This document shows, piece by piece, positions 21,303-32,163 of a DNA stretch of 64,000 bases. The position numbers and the translations under genes are program-made. The stretch is taken from assembly GCA_001687465.1 (NCBI GenBank), contig LVLI01000294.1, forward strand, positions 62,001 to 126,000, written 5' to 3'. Within the stretch, counting starts at the first letter, position 1. Each line of letters starts with the position of its first letter. The notes under the pieces were generated by a model, which searched no databases, was not told the DNA's origin, and saw only the letters and a program-made list of their open reading frames with translations. The DNA is from Halocafeteria seosinensis (lineage: Eukaryota; Sar; Bigyra; Bicosoecida).

Positions 21303-23585
21303 TCATTTTTTATCATTACCATACCCTGAAACTCTCCTGTTTCTCGGCCTTCTGGTTCCCGAGTTTGCCATCTTCTCCGCCATTGCCCGTTGACGCCGCG
21401 TGGATTCGGCAACACGCTTATCGTTTTGTCCATATGTTGCGGTATACGCATCCGCCGCTTCACCAAAATATCTTCCAGCCTTAAGATAATCACCTGTCTT
21501 TCTGTATAAACATCCCATTTGATATAACGTATCAGCAGTCTCCGCCTGTCCATTTCCCAATTTCTCTCTGAAAATCTGTAGCGCCTCCGAGTAAGACCTT
21601 GCTGCATCGTCGAATTTGCCTTGCCTCTTGGCTAATCCAGCGAGGTTGTACAAGGCTGTGGCAGTGGACACATCTTTCGCTCCTACACCCTCTCGGAGGG
21701 AGTCCACAGCTCGGGAGGCGTATTTTTCAGCATCAGCTAATTTATCCTGCTCGCGCAATACAGCGGCAAGATCGGTCAACGCGCAGGCCGTATTTGGATG
21801 ACCTTCTCCTTGAAGCTCGCTACATAGTTTTACCGCTTTCAAATACTGGACTTCGGCTTGATCGAACTTTTCCTGTAAAGCCAGTACGCGGCCCAAATCT
21901 CGACACACCGATGCAACTAGTATGCTATTTTGGCCATGATGCTCCGCCCTCACGTCATATACGACTTGATACTGCTGTTCAGCATCTGCGTACCGACCAT
22001 TGCGCTCCAGAGATTGTGCTTCACGATAGAATGGCATCCACTCATGCTCATGAGGATCAGAGTTCGGGGAAGTGTGCTGATCTGTTTTGCGCTGTTCGGC
22101 AGTGAGGGGGGTATTCAATTTTTGGTCATCAGGTTCCTTCTTCGCAGAACGTGGTTGCTCCGCGAAACCATTCTTGGAAGTAAACGACGATTTCTCCACA
22201 GCTCTCTTCGCTTCTTCTGCAGCTTCAAGCTCTGTTTTTAGTCGCGAAACCTCTGCCTGCAGATACTTAATCTTCTCTTCATGCATTCCCGCTGTCCGCT
22301 GGGCGGCCTGCAATTGTGATCTCACAGCAACTAACTCCTCATTCTGAGGAGCTCGATTCCCTGAAGAAGCTGCAGCTCGAGCCATTGCAACAGCTGATTG
22401 ATTACTAGCATCTAAATCGTCTTTCAGCTCTTTAATCTGTCTCTCGGCATTGGAAAGCTGTTCCGATAAGTCCTCATTTTGCTGTTTATATCTTCTTGAT
22501 TCTTCCCTGCTCCTATGCAGTTCAGAACGCAAACGCTGTAATTGGGCATTCTCGTCGTTCGGGTCTATGTCCAGTTGACCAGCTTCTTCCTGAAGCGCCT
22601 CATTAGAAGTCTTCAACTGGTCACGCTCTTCTTTAAGTGCTTGGATTGCTTCTATCATTTCATTGCCACTGGGCTTGCGTTGATGTTGAGTAGCATTTTC
22701 AGCAGACTTAGATTCTTCGTCTTCTTGTAAATTCAAAACCTTGCTGGCTCGTTCGAGGAAACGTACTGCTGCCATCGATCGCTGCTATAGCACAGTTAAG
22801 AATGCAAGAGGGTGTATATTGAAGCATATTCAAACAACAGCTGCAGCAACAACGTACCGAGTAAACTTGACCATAGGGAGCTGCGCGGATGTGTCTCATC
22901 CACTGCAGACAAACCAGTACGTAAGGGACCATAACGATTCACTTTCGGGAAGTGGCAAGTACGTACTTCCTGTTTCTCTGCCTCTGTTTCTGCAGCAAAT
23001 ATGCCTTCGAAATTGTCTGTTTTTACCGTAAAGCAAAATTCATGCTTTTTCCGCGGATCAACTCCCTGTAAGTGTTAATTCCGCGAAACAAGTTAGGATT
23101 CCAAAACAAAACTGGCGTTCGCGTCTGCAGGGTACACTTACCTCGGTGTGGACGCTCTCGATCCAAATCGCCTTGTGAGGCTTATCATCCTGAAGCGAAG
23201 AAACGAAACCAGGTAAAATTGTGTGAGAAGAACCCTTGTACTTAGTGCGGCAGTCGTCACCATGTCGCCAGCGTGGGAGAAAACCTCTTCCCCTACATTT
23301 CCCCCTACAAAATCTCTTTTGTCGTTTGCTACATACTTGGGGAACCGTTAGCACGATCAACATTCAATAGCGTAACACACAACAGCCTACAGCCTTTATA
23401 GGAGGAAACATAAGGACATCACGTACCGATGTATCAGTGTATAAAAATAAAAAGTTGCATGCCACTACGCAATAGCGCTTTCGGAAAGAATGAGGGAACG
23501 ACCCGCTGCGTTTGTGCAACCATCCTTGATGCCGTATGTTTGGCAGGTCGTCGTACGGCCGCGCCAGATCCTTCGGATAACTCAT
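21303..23585 (-). CDS. PH domain + coiled coil + kinesin-light-chain-like TPR protein (5 exons, 610 aa)
   Basis: Exons 23427-23585, 23142-23189, 22967-23065, 22858-22902 and 21303-22784 join in phase 0 throughout. Residues about 18-112 form a PH domain: HQGWLHKRSGSFPHSFRKRY, then CVVACNFLFLYTD, FCFTVKTDNFEGIFAAETEA and the hallmark tryptophan in KQEWMRHIRAA. The large last exon gives a coiled coil (about residues 150-330), then TPRs of the 42-residue kinesin-light-chain type: AEQQYQVVYDVRAEHHGQNS, VQYLKAVKLCSELQGEGHPN, KYASRAVDSLREGVGAKDVS, SYSEALQIFREKLGNGQAET. PH domains bind phosphoinositides; KLC TPRs bind cargo adaptors. The inferred role is linking a membrane to a TPR-bound partner. Intron 1 (23190-23426, 237 nt) is several times longer than usual here. 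Read alone, the last exon would look like a complete single-exon gene starting MAAVRFLERASK at 22775. Confidence 0.8.
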
Positions 23586-24037
23586 TACTTTGTTTCTAGG
23601 GCAATCTTGTTCAGCTGATGTCCACCTCGAATGCGCTTTGCCTCGTGGGATGCCAGTTTCTGCGCCCGCCGGGTGCGCCTTCCTATTTCAAATCCTTGCA
23701 CAGACACTAGCAAATGGAAGGATGCCAAAAATGGGTGATGACGAAGAGATGATATCATTAGAAGGGTTATGTTGCCGACAAGAACACGAGAGGATGTACT
23801 GACGATATTCAGCCACCACTTCTGAGAGTGACTTCTCCTGGCTTCAACGACCTACCTTTGTGAAGGTCACTGAAGGATAAGTTACCCTGGATAACACGCG
23901 CATGAGTCATCGCTCGCGCAAGTGCGATAGTGCCTGAGCTTGTTCTTGCGCAGATGTATCAGATACTCTCCTATCTACAAATGATTATAACATCGAAAAC
24001 CTCAATTTTCCGCGGTGGTACAAGGACAAAAAAAAAG
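23586..24037. other. Intergenic region between the PH-TPR gene and tRNA-Gly
   Basis: No gene recognised. A short open frame from about 23590 has no motif and no splice support. The region holds the promoter side of the PH-TPR gene and the 3' flank of the tRNA. Confidence 0.4.
24028..24036 (-). terminator. Pol III terminator (nine-T run) of tRNA-Gly
   Basis: On the minus strand nine consecutive T residues begin one base after the predicted 3' end of the tRNA, the usual RNA polymerase III stop signal. Confidence 0.85.
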
Positions 24038-24108
24038 TACACCACCGGGGAATTGAACCCCGACCTACTGCTTGGAAGGCAGTCATTCTACCATTGAACT
24101 AGTGGTGT
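24038..24108 (-). tRNA. tRNA-Gly (anticodon UCC)
   Basis: On the minus strand this 71-nt segment folds into a full cloverleaf. The acceptor stem is ACACCAC/GTGGTGT (7 bp), the D arm GTTC/GAAT around AATGGTA, the anticodon arm ACTGC/GCAGT with loop CTTCCAA (anticodon TCC, reading GGA), and the T arm CGGGG TTCAATT CCCCG, with discriminator A. No intron and no encoded CCA are present, as expected for a nuclear gene. The A box lies in the D arm and the B box is GGTTCAATTCC. Confidence 0.95.
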
Positions 24109-24295
24109 TTCACTGCTGATACGTGTGTGAAGAGGTCACTATCTATAATACTGCAACCAGCCACGAATCTGCACATGCCTATCGAGATTGGAAAAAGAGA
24201 AACAATGAACTTAAAAAACATATGCCGAACTGAAACAATACACGCGAAGTACCTGTTCTTAGTGGTATATTATAGAATGCTTATCTAGGTAGGCT

Positions 24296-25532
24296 TCACT
24301 TCCTGTTGTTCTTTTTTGCAGCTTCCGCCGCAGCTAAATTTTGCTTCAGCGAGTTACTGATGTCCACACCTGCATCTTCGCTGGAAGCCATACCAATGGC
24401 TGACCAATCCAAATCAGCTCTACCTTTGGCTTGGGCTGAAAGAAAACGATCTCTCAAAACAGAGCCGAAAGGCATGGAAACATTTCGTTTACCAGCAGTA
24501 TCCAAGACCAGTGACAAATCCTTGGCTCCCAACTCCAAGGAAAATCCTCCGGGGACGTGGTCTCGTTCCGAAACTCGTTGCCCATAACCCTTATATATCA
24601 GACAATTAAATATTGTGGAGTTCAGCATCTGCATTACTTGCACTCTATCAAGGCCATTCTGTTCCGCCAACGTCAGCGCTTCACCCATCGACTCAATAGC
24701 GGACCCTATGAGGAAGTTACCACACAGTTTGACTACATTAGCCGCTCCGGCATCCTCACCAAAGTCGTAGAGGTTCAGAGACGTCGTGCCAATCAGCTCC
24801 TTCGCCAACTCTATCCCCTCTCTTTTACCAGAAATCGGGAAGAAAGCCTCCTTCCGTTCAATCCCGTCAGGTCTGGCAAACACCGGAGACGTCACGAAGG
24901 ACCTGTATGATCAGTATATAGTACACTAGTATACTCATCCTTGCATACTAAACCAACGATCTTCTGTTTCATGGACTTACGCCTGTCGTCTGTTGTGTAA
25001 CTCAGCCAGATGCCTGGACGTATCCGGTGATACCGTAGAGCAGCTAATATGAACAGCTCCTGGCCGTAGAGAGGATAAGATCCCTTGTGTGTCTTCTGTC
25101 CCACATTCTTGCATCAGTGCTTTGTCATTCGGGAGCATCGATACCACTCGCTGTGTCTCCTGGGCCACGGCAGCGGAGGATACCTCTGCTCTTGCTCCCT
25201 TGTCAACAAGGGCAGATACAGCCGAATCATTTTCTGTGCATACAAGGCGAGGAGAGAAATTAGAGTGACGAACATCTTCATCTCTTTTTCCTCTTTCGAT
25301 GAGCAGCTTGCTTACGATCGTATACGGTGAGCTCATATCCTGCTTCCAAAAGATTGGCAGCCATTGCAGAGCCCATTTTACCAAGACCAATGAAGCCCAC
25401 CTTTTTGTTAGGCTCATCATTTCCCGGAGCAGTCGACATGCAAACGGTACATAATGTCTTCCGGCCTGCACGAGCACTCCTCAGAAGCTGGCGGCCAACA
25501 GCGAACCCGGAACTGAAGAGATGGCGCTCCAT
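24296..25532 (-). CDS. 3-hydroxyisobutyrate dehydrogenase-like (beta-hydroxyacid dehydrogenase), probably mitochondrial
   Basis: NAD(P)-dependent oxidoreductase of the 3-hydroxyisobutyrate/glyoxylate reductase family. The N-terminus from 25532 (MERHLFSSGFAVGRQLLRSA) is basic, hydroxylated and free of acidic residues, a likely mitochondrial presequence. The Rossmann motif follows, KKVGFIGLGKMGSAMAANLL then EAGYELTVYDR, continued in the next exon by VVSMLPNDKALMQEC and GAVHISCSTVSPDTSRHLAE. The last exon opens near TSPVFARPDGIERKEAFF and carries the catalytic-lysine region NVVKLCGNFLIGSAIESMGE, then LGAKDLSLVLDTAGK. Key residues look intact. The expected substrate is 3-hydroxyisobutyrate (valine breakdown) or a short beta-hydroxyacid. 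At least three exons. A dinucleotide repeat (about 25587-25617) lies just upstream of the start. Confidence 0.85.
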
Positions 25533-25586
25533 TGCTGGCAATACAGATGAAGACTCGGCGCGAGTAGACAAGTACAGGACAATCAC

Positions 25587-25617
25587 TACACACACACATA
25601 TATATATACACACACAC
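25587..25617. repeat. (AC)n(AT)n(AC)n microsatellite
   Basis: A run of alternating purine-pyrimidine dinucleotides (CA, then TA, then CA) of about 30 bases, just upstream of the dehydrogenase gene. Confidence 0.9.
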
Positions 25618-25805
25618 TACAACTGCAATTAATGTCAATTCTTTCCCGGTGGAAGACTATAAATTGTATAAAACTACATCAGAAGTGAAGTGCCCTAGGT
25701 CCACTGTGCTAACATAGCATCCTGTCAACAAAGCAGTAAAGTCAACTCTCGGGACAAATACACTAGGTCCGAGCAGTTGACGGCAGTGTGCCCGGAAACC
25801 GGGAA

Positions 25806-28800
25806 TCAGACATTCAGAAGACTATGCCAGTTTTGTGCCACTTCATCTTCGTCTGAATCCCAAGACTCTAACACGTACTCCATCACGTCATCACCTACAC
25901 AGGTTCGCTCAGCAACATAGTCTGTTGTACGTTCGAAGGAGCCAGCACTAGATTTCTTTAAGCGCCCTATCCTGGAGGAACTTTTTTCTTTAGCAGTTAA
26001 CTGCTCAACAGGAAAGCCGAAGCCGGTTACTTGAATTTTGTCGAACGTCATTTTGACGGGATCAAATAAACATCCCAATTGTCCCTGGACATCGGACTTC
26101 TCCAGTTGTTCCCTAATATCGCGTGAATCACCCATCGAGAATGACTCATTCAGTAGGAATGGAATACAATTCAAGCCTTGCTGGCTTCCTACATCGCTTG
26201 TCAATGTCTTAGATAGCTGAACCTGGTCGATTCCAGGTAGCCATTTCGACCGGGCTCCTTCGGCATCGCAATTTTCCATTTCAGTACAAACATTGCTCGC
26301 TTCGTGAGTACGGGTATCTAAGGATTGTTCAGAACGTTTGTCGTACAGCCCCTCTAGAGCTTGAGCTGCTATCGCTTCCCGTTGTTCGATGCTACGCTGT
26401 TGTTTGTGCCGTTGTTTTGCTCTCAGCTCTTCTGCAAACAGTGCTACAGCATCTATAAAGCGAGGATACTCTCTCGCACGCTTCGAGTTCCTTCTAGGTG
26501 GGACGCCTGACAGTAAGTCCACATAATTTAAGTCATTGGGGCAACAGTCACGCCCGGAGCAGTACACCGTTAGGTGCGATTTCATCTCCCTTATGGATGG
26601 CGCCCTGGAAGTTAAATAGCTGTTCATATTCGCTTGCCGGAAAGACCGGAGTTCACCTTCATCTTCCAAGCTCTGCAAGTGATCCTTCACAATATCTTCG
26701 TGAATATGGTGGCCAAATTTTTGTCTAAGTAAAGAAGTGATGGTAAATACTGTGTGAGGGATTCTCAAAAGCCGCAGAATGTGGGAAGACAAAGGTCTCA
26801 AGGTTGTCTGGGATAGAGAATTCATTTTCTGCATGAATGCGGTTTCCGATTCAGAATTACGGTTTCCAAATGGGGATGCCTCGGAGCAGATGCGCTCAAT
26901 TAATGTTCTGCCGAGACCGTTGTTCGAATGAGGGAGCGATGTTAATTCCAACATAGAGAGGTTCAATTGGTTCCTTCCCATGAGAGACTCACTCCTTGCA
27001 ATAGGTGTATCTTCCCAACATGCCATGTAGATCTTTGCATTCCTTTCCTCTTCTGCATTGTCGGAAGACAAGTTAGATATTACCCGATTCCAGGAAAACT
27101 GCTTAGTAAACACCGTCCCATGCTTCTTTTGGATAGTAGCTGTTACTGCTTGCGACTGCGACGAACGGGTATCTACCAGATCTCCACCGAGAGAATTTCC
27201 TCCCGGCACTGCCCAATAAGTGGTACCAGTAGGCGGCAAACAGTCACCATGCTTTTGGGAAGTGTATAAAAACTCCACGGCAAGTGCTACAGGAATTAAC
27301 GTGATGCATTGGCTCACGCTGTTAACGTCCTTGAAGAGCAAATTGTGATATCGGAATTCTCCCAAAATATCACGCGGGATGGATCGGAGAGACTTCTTCA
27401 GTGGCGAAGACAAGCTGTCTCTGAGTCGTACGAGGAGGCTATGTCTGTTGCCCATAGCAGCAAACGCTTTTCCAACGCCCCTCTCGACAGTCTCTGCCCT
27501 CCTCCTGGAGAGACCTCCAGAGTTGTGGCCACGTATTGCCCCGGGCAATATATGCTCTATATGTGTCTCAATGCGGTGGATTAACGAAACCCAATGCCGA
27601 AACATTGATGGAATATCATCGTCAGTAATTCGTGAAGCAAAATGAAAACGAACAAAGCCCGTTAAGTCCTCATACCGAAAGGCCTTTCCGATAAGATAAA
27701 ACGCTAACCGGAAAAGGAAACTGACCTGTTGGCATAACGAAGGACAAATCAGTCCTACCAGCCCGGAGGCCTCCTCCCTTGTTTCCTGAGTCACGACGTA
27801 GATAACGCTCAGTAACCCATTGGTAACTGTGTGGTCCAGTTGTAAAAGCCGCTGTATCTCTAAGACATCAACACCATGCATGTGATACAACTCATCAGTT
27901 TCAAACTCGCATTCCAGTTCCGACGAATCGAGGGCGGCTCTAATGCTGCTATGGCATAGCAGAAAGCTCAAACACTGTGAGAGATAGCCTATGGTATCTC
28001 GGATTGCATTCTGAAGGATCGGTACCAAGTGCCTGGCCAAACGAACGCAGCGGCGGTTGAATTGTGAGATAGCGAATTTCGGGACGTCATGCAATTGAAC
28101 AAATAGGCTAGTCAACGATGGCTGTTCGGACGACGGATGCAGCAACGAACCAGAGTCGAGTACAGACAATGATTTTGCCAATACTTGAGAAATTGAAGGA
28201 AACACACCAAGACACGGTCGTGTTAAATAACCAGTCATACCTCGCACTAGCTGCGTGAATTCCATTTCTTCCACCAAAAACGACGATACAGCTGAATGTA
28301 ACTTGTCTCGGCAAACCTTCGATGACAGGAAGCAACTATCACCCAAGTTGTCGCACCATGAATCTTTCAATTTCCGAGCCCAAGGATCTTCCATGGTGCC
28401 ACTCAATTCAGGGTCCACAGTGTCTCGAGCTGGCAAAAGAACATTGGCTTCCTCTAATGTGTTGCTCTCAGTTTCATCCATGCGCCAGAACGTTTTCACG
28501 ACTGTCGGCACGTTGACTTTTCTTGCGAATGACAACAGTGGGACGTGGTATAACTTTAGATGACTGTACTCTTCTGTACGCAGCAGCGCATACAACCGGG
28601 GAAGCGTTCGATGAAGAAACCCATCAATTTTAGCGCCAATTTCATCCTGATGCTCTGCACCTTCATTGAGTACCACGGATGCAGCCTTCCCCAGGACGAG
28701 TTGCCCGCGTCCGCAACATAAAGCATTCCATGTACCAAGGGGATACTGCGTGTAGCTGTTTTTCGCGCTCCGCGCATCTGTTTTGGAAGCTGCTTTCTTG

Positions 28801-31163
28801 GTGAGACATTGAAGCAACTCATATATTGACGCCAATGACGCTCCTCTGGCTACGCCTCTATCCATACAGACTTCGCACAATTCCTGAAGCGTCCCACCAC
28901 ATGTCCTCGCAATGTTCCAAGAATACTGCGTCTCTCTCAACCCCTTTAGAGTGACGGAGATGTCAGCGTCGCGTGGGGACACGAACTCTTCCGAAGCGTT
29001 GAACCAATGGCGAAACGTCGAGACGCGATTCGAGGGCGTCTTTGGGGTTCGTTGCGCCGTCCTCCGTTTTCTACTGCTTGGATGCATACTCCAATCCTCA
29101 AAATGCTCTTTCGCCGCCGCACGTTGCAAGAGAACGGATATATCTCCACTAGTCACTTCAGTGAATGGGTCAGCGGTATTTGTTTCGGTGAAGTTGTTAG
29201 CCATCAGAGTGCTACTGCTTCCTAACACAACGTGCACTCGTGGCTCGCCCTTGGCAAGCAAAAGAGAGGAACCAACGACTTTACCATAGTTCCCACAGAG
29301 GCACCTAGACGTAGAAAGGTAGCCTACAAAGTGAGCCGGCTCAGTACGTAATGATCTAGCCTTGTCGGCACGTCGACTACTAGTCGCACGCTGCCTGAGA
29401 AATGGCATACCATCATTGTGGACACCTTGATTTGCACACAATATGGCTTGTGACAGCGAGCTAGGGGGCACCGTGCCCTCGGGTAATCCGAATTGTGTTC
29501 CATGTGACTCCGAAAAGCTACACTCTAAGGTTCCTGTAGACTCGTGTTGAGATTGTCCTCGCCCGACAAAGAATTCGCCAAGTATCGAGTATCCCATATT
29601 CGATGTCACAACGAAGCCACAAAGCAGTCCCCCTGGACTAAGCTGGTTACTTGGTATATTCCAAATCGTAGTTAGGGTTAACAGTCCGGAGCGTAGTGAA
29701 TGCCTCCGCTCATCATGGACCCTTCCAACCGGCACACCGTGCTGGTTCAGCCCAAGAAAAGCTTTGTTCGGGTATGTCATTAGAAGTATCCTTTCTGACG
29801 TGACAACCAAACTTATAGGTTCGCTGTACGAACAGAAGGTAACACATGAACACAACAGTTCGGAGGAAGGAATCGAGTACATTTCCTTTTCGCCCATTCC
29901 CAAAAAGGAGTTACACGTGAACAAGCAACTCTCACGGAACTCCCATGTTGCATCCGTACAGCCCTCCCCCGTCTTCCTAGAGACTGAAACACAGTATAGT
30001 CCATGCGGAAACACAACCAGAAAAGACATGGGCCAGGGCGAACAGAAGAGAGTCCAGCTATTGCCCAGATAGCTTTCATGGCCCAGAAAATCGTTCAACT
30101 TCCCGAGGGATGAAAGACATGACTGTCCTGGCGAAAGTCTTTGTTTCGGCCAATGGTTCTCGTAGTGTAGCACCGTTCCATCGAAGCAGCCAATGAAGAA
30201 CCCAATGGCCTTGTAGAGGAATATCTCATCAGCAGTCAATGTCCCTCCATAAGGCACAGCTCGTGCTGAGCGACTCCAGCAGAGACAACAGGGCATGCCA
30301 TGAATGCACTTCGAAAAGTCCAAGACATCGTACAGGTCAAGCTTTAGTGGTGGAACGACTGAATCCTCCTGCGTTCCTTTGTCGAGTTTTAAACGAACAA
30401 TATAGATTGCACCGTGTGTCCTTATCAACATCGCTTCACTGTGGCTCGCTTCTAACCGGCTACGAGATCCCAGAATCTCGAGGATGGGCGTATCCAGTCT
30501 TATGCATCTCTGTGGGATCAGCTCTTTCACCTTTTTGTCATTTTTCATAGTTTCTCTACTGCGAAGAACTTTGAGGTGGTCCAAGTGTTTACCTCCGGGA
30601 AGGAATATTAGTTCCCTACTTCCATATCCGGGAAGCGTAACGATAGCCATCCTTTGTTTGTTATCGTTGTAGTTACTCCGTGCCTCGATTTCCCTCTTTT
30701 GTCGGTCTTGACGTACGACCGAGAAAAGAGAGTTGAAAGGAATGTACTGTCCACCTGCCAATTCTCTCGCACTACATGTCCGTACCGCATCTTGTTCAGC
30801 GAAGTCCCATTCCGCCTCGCACCAATTCTGAGTCTTGTCCCAAGGGGAGTCCGCGCTTTGCCCGCCCTGGGAGGACCAAATACGAGCCTCAACATCCGTG
30901 AAAACTTGGTAGGGTTGTCCAAGAGACGGTAGGCGGTGCCGGCTGTTCGTATCTGTCCCTTGCGTAGGTTGATCTTCGTCTCCGAAACTACTTCCGCGGG
31001 ACGAAGATCTTCTTCGCCGTGGGCGCCCTTCCTTGCCGAAGTGCTCCTGGGAGAGATTGTGCCATAGTTGTTGAGGCATAGGACAGTCGACACCGCCGCT
31101 TCCATGACCTTCGACATGGTCAAAATCATGTTGAACCCCTTGTGGCAAGTAAGGAAATTTCAT
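25806..31163 (-). CDS. Very large single-exon protein of unknown family (~1785 aa)
   Basis: One uninterrupted reading frame of about 5.4 kb; the first ATG in frame gives MKFPYLPQGVQHDFDHVEGH. The N-terminal ~75 residues contain a basic, Ser-rich stretch (GRPRRRRSSSRGSSFG). The first half is rich in short beta-like segments (SEAMLIRTHGAIYIVRLKLD, YKAIGFFIGCFDGTVLHYEN, WPMSFLVVFPHGLYCVSV), suggesting a beta-propeller. The second half is largely helical (RRCVRLARHLVPILQNAIRD). Propeller plus helical solenoid is the layout of several nucleoporins and of Pol I core-factor subunits of the TAF1C/Rrn6 type, but I see no diagnostic motif and do not assign either. The C-terminus is acidic (ESWDSDEDEVAQNW). 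The lack of introns is unusual for this locus. Confidence 0.7.
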   Translation of the reverse strand: MKFPYLPQGVQHDFDHVEGHGSGGVDCPMPQQLWHNLSQEHFGKEGRPRRRRSSSRGSSFGDEDQPTQGTDTNSRHRLPSLGQPYQVFTDVEARIWSSQGGQSADSPWDKTQNWCEAEWDFAEQDAVRTCSARELAGGQYIPFNSLFSVVRQDRQKREIEARSNYNDNKQRMAIVTLPGYGSRELIFLPGGKHLDHLKVLRSRETMKNDKKVKELIPQRCIRLDTPILEILGSRSRLEASHSEAMLIRTHGAIYIVRLKLDKGTQEDSVVPPLKLDLYDVLDFSKCIHGMPCCLCWSRSARAVPYGGTLTADEIFLYKAIGFFIGCFDGTVLHYENHWPKQRLSPGQSCLSSLGKLNDFLGHESYLGNSWTLFCSPWPMSFLVVFPHGLYCVSVSRKTGEGCTDATWEFRESCLFTCNSFLGMGEKEMYSIPSSELLCSCVTFCSYSEPISLVVTSERILLMTYPNKAFLGLNQHGVPVGRVHDERRHSLRSGLLTLTTIWNIPSNQLSPGGLLCGFVVTSNMGYSILGEFFVGRGQSQHESTGTLECSFSESHGTQFGLPEGTVPPSSLSQAILCANQGVHNDGMPFLRQRATSSRRADKARSLRTEPAHFVGYLSTSRCLCGNYGKVVGSSLLLAKGEPRVHVVLGSSSTLMANNFTETNTADPFTEVTSGDISVLLQRAAAKEHFEDWSMHPSSRKRRTAQRTPKTPSNRVSTFRHWFNASEEFVSPRDADISVTLKGLRETQYSWNIARTCGGTLQELCEVCMDRGVARGASLASIYELLQCLTKKAASKTDARSAKNSYTQYPLGTWNALCCGRGQLVLGKAASVVLNEGAEHQDEIGAKIDGFLHRTLPRLYALLRTEEYSHLKLYHVPLLSFARKVNVPTVVKTFWRMDETESNTLEEANVLLPARDTVDPELSGTMEDPWARKLKDSWCDNLGDSCFLSSKVCRDKLHSAVSSFLVEEMEFTQLVRGMTGYLTRPCLGVFPSISQVLAKSLSVLDSGSLLHPSSEQPSLTSLFVQLHDVPKFAISQFNRRCVRLARHLVPILQNAIRDTIGYLSQCLSFLLCHSSIRAALDSSELECEFETDELYHMHGVDVLEIQRLLQLDHTVTNGLLSVIYVVTQETREEASGLVGLICPSLCQQVSFLFRLAFYLIGKAFRYEDLTGFVRFHFASRITDDDIPSMFRHWVSLIHRIETHIEHILPGAIRGHNSGGLSRRRAETVERGVGKAFAAMGNRHSLLVRLRDSLSSPLKKSLRSIPRDILGEFRYHNLLFKDVNSVSQCITLIPVALAVEFLYTSQKHGDCLPPTGTTYWAVPGGNSLGGDLVDTRSSQSQAVTATIQKKHGTVFTKQFSWNRVISNLSSDNAEEERNAKIYMACWEDTPIARSESLMGRNQLNLSMLELTSLPHSNNGLGRTLIERICSEASPFGNRNSESETAFMQKMNSLSQTTLRPLSSHILRLLRIPHTVFTITSLLRQKFGHHIHEDIVKDHLQSLEDEGELRSFRQANMNSYLTSRAPSIREMKSHLTVYCSGRDCCPNDLNYVDLLSGVPPRRNSKRAREYPRFIDAVALFAEELRAKQRHKQQRSIEQREAIAAQALEGLYDKRSEQSLDTRTHEASNVCTEMENCDAEGARSKWLPGIDQVQLSKTLTSDVGSQQGLNCIPFLLNESFSMGDSRDIREQLEKSDVQGQLGCLFDPVKMTFDKIQVTGFGFPVEQLTAKEKSSSRIGRLKKSSAGSFERTTDYVAERTCVGDDVMEYVLESWDSDEDEVAQNWHSLLNV

Positions 31164-31434
31164 CACTCAATGAAAGCCACTGTGTTGTCTTCCATACTCT
31201 GCATATGTCGTTTGGTGAATCCCCCTGCGTTCACACATGCATGCATATGCAAGCGAAACAAAAATACATTAAATTAACTCAATTTTTCACTAACAAACTT
31301 TTGAAATTTTCATCATCTACACAGGTATCCTACAGTATGTAAGAGTCTGTCGCGTACTTCAACTTCCCCAGGAAAGTCAGTCCGCGTGGTCTACGTTGTC
31401 TTGTTCAGAGCTGTGTGAGCCGCCGTCACCCGAT

Positions 31435-32163
31435 ATGGCCCAAGTCAGTTGCGTCAGTGAAGCAGCCTCCGCATGCATGCGGACGGATAGGGAGGATGGA
31501 GCTACCCTCCCTAAAGCCAGCCCGGCAAAGAAAAGGAAAGCACTCACATTGGTGCTGTTAGTGACGGAGGGCGGGAACAAGGTCCTGCTGGGAATGAAGA
31601 AGCGAGGCTTCGGAGAGGGAAGATGGAATGGCTTTGGAGGCAAAGTAGAACAAGGGGAAAGCATAGAGCAAGCTGCCGCCAGAGAGCTAGAAGAGGAAGC
31701 AAACATAAGGGCGAAACACTTGGAGAAGTGTGGCCTCATGGAATTTGAATTTCAAAATGATTCGACTATCCTCCAAGTACATATGTTCAAAGCAACAGAA
31801 TTCGAAGGAGATATTCGAGAAAGGTAAGGACCCGCGATTTCGTGTCCCTTGTGGCATGAACGCTAAAGTCGACCTGAGCGCGTCTCTTACTTGGATATGC
31901 GGTATTTGAAAGTACAGTGAAGAGATGAAGCCGCAGTGGTTTTCAAAAGAAGAAATCCCTTTCGATTTGATGTGGCCTGATGATCGATATTGGTATGAAG
32001 GGGATTCGCATCATTGAAAAGCCTGTTCGTACGTATCCTCAGAGTCCTTTCTCCTTTCAGGTTTCCGTGGATGTTAAATGACCAGAAGTTCGAGGCCTTC
32101 TTTTTGTTCAAAGACCATGATACTATCATCGATTTTTCAATGAACGAGGTGGAAAATTTATAA
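31435..32163 (+). CDS. NUDIX hydrolase, MTH1-like (oxidised purine nucleoside triphosphatase), 3 exons, 188 aa
   Basis: Sanitises the nucleotide pool by hydrolysing 8-oxo-dGTP-type nucleotides. Exons 31435-31823, 31918-31992 and 32061-32163 sum to 567 nt in frame. The NUDIX box is [20 protein letters not shown] (G-x5-E-x7-R-E-L-x-EE), preceded by [18 protein letters not shown] with the MTH1-typical NGFGGKV. Across the second and third exons, [20 protein letters not shown] is joined to [19 protein letters not shown], matching MTH1's WF...IP...MWPDD..WFP hallmark; the WPDD aspartates recognise the oxidised base. An N-terminal extension of about 45 residues is longer than in human MTH1. The start is taken as ATG 31435 ([12 protein letters not shown]); a later in-frame methionine at ACMRTDRED is possible. 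Confidence 0.9.

Noticed and set aside
22708..22775. Treating the KLC-like exon as a separate single-exon gene starting at 22775
   Set aside because: The PH exons splice in phase 0 into 22784, and the PH domain otherwise would lack a terminus; a single PH-TPR gene explains all exons.
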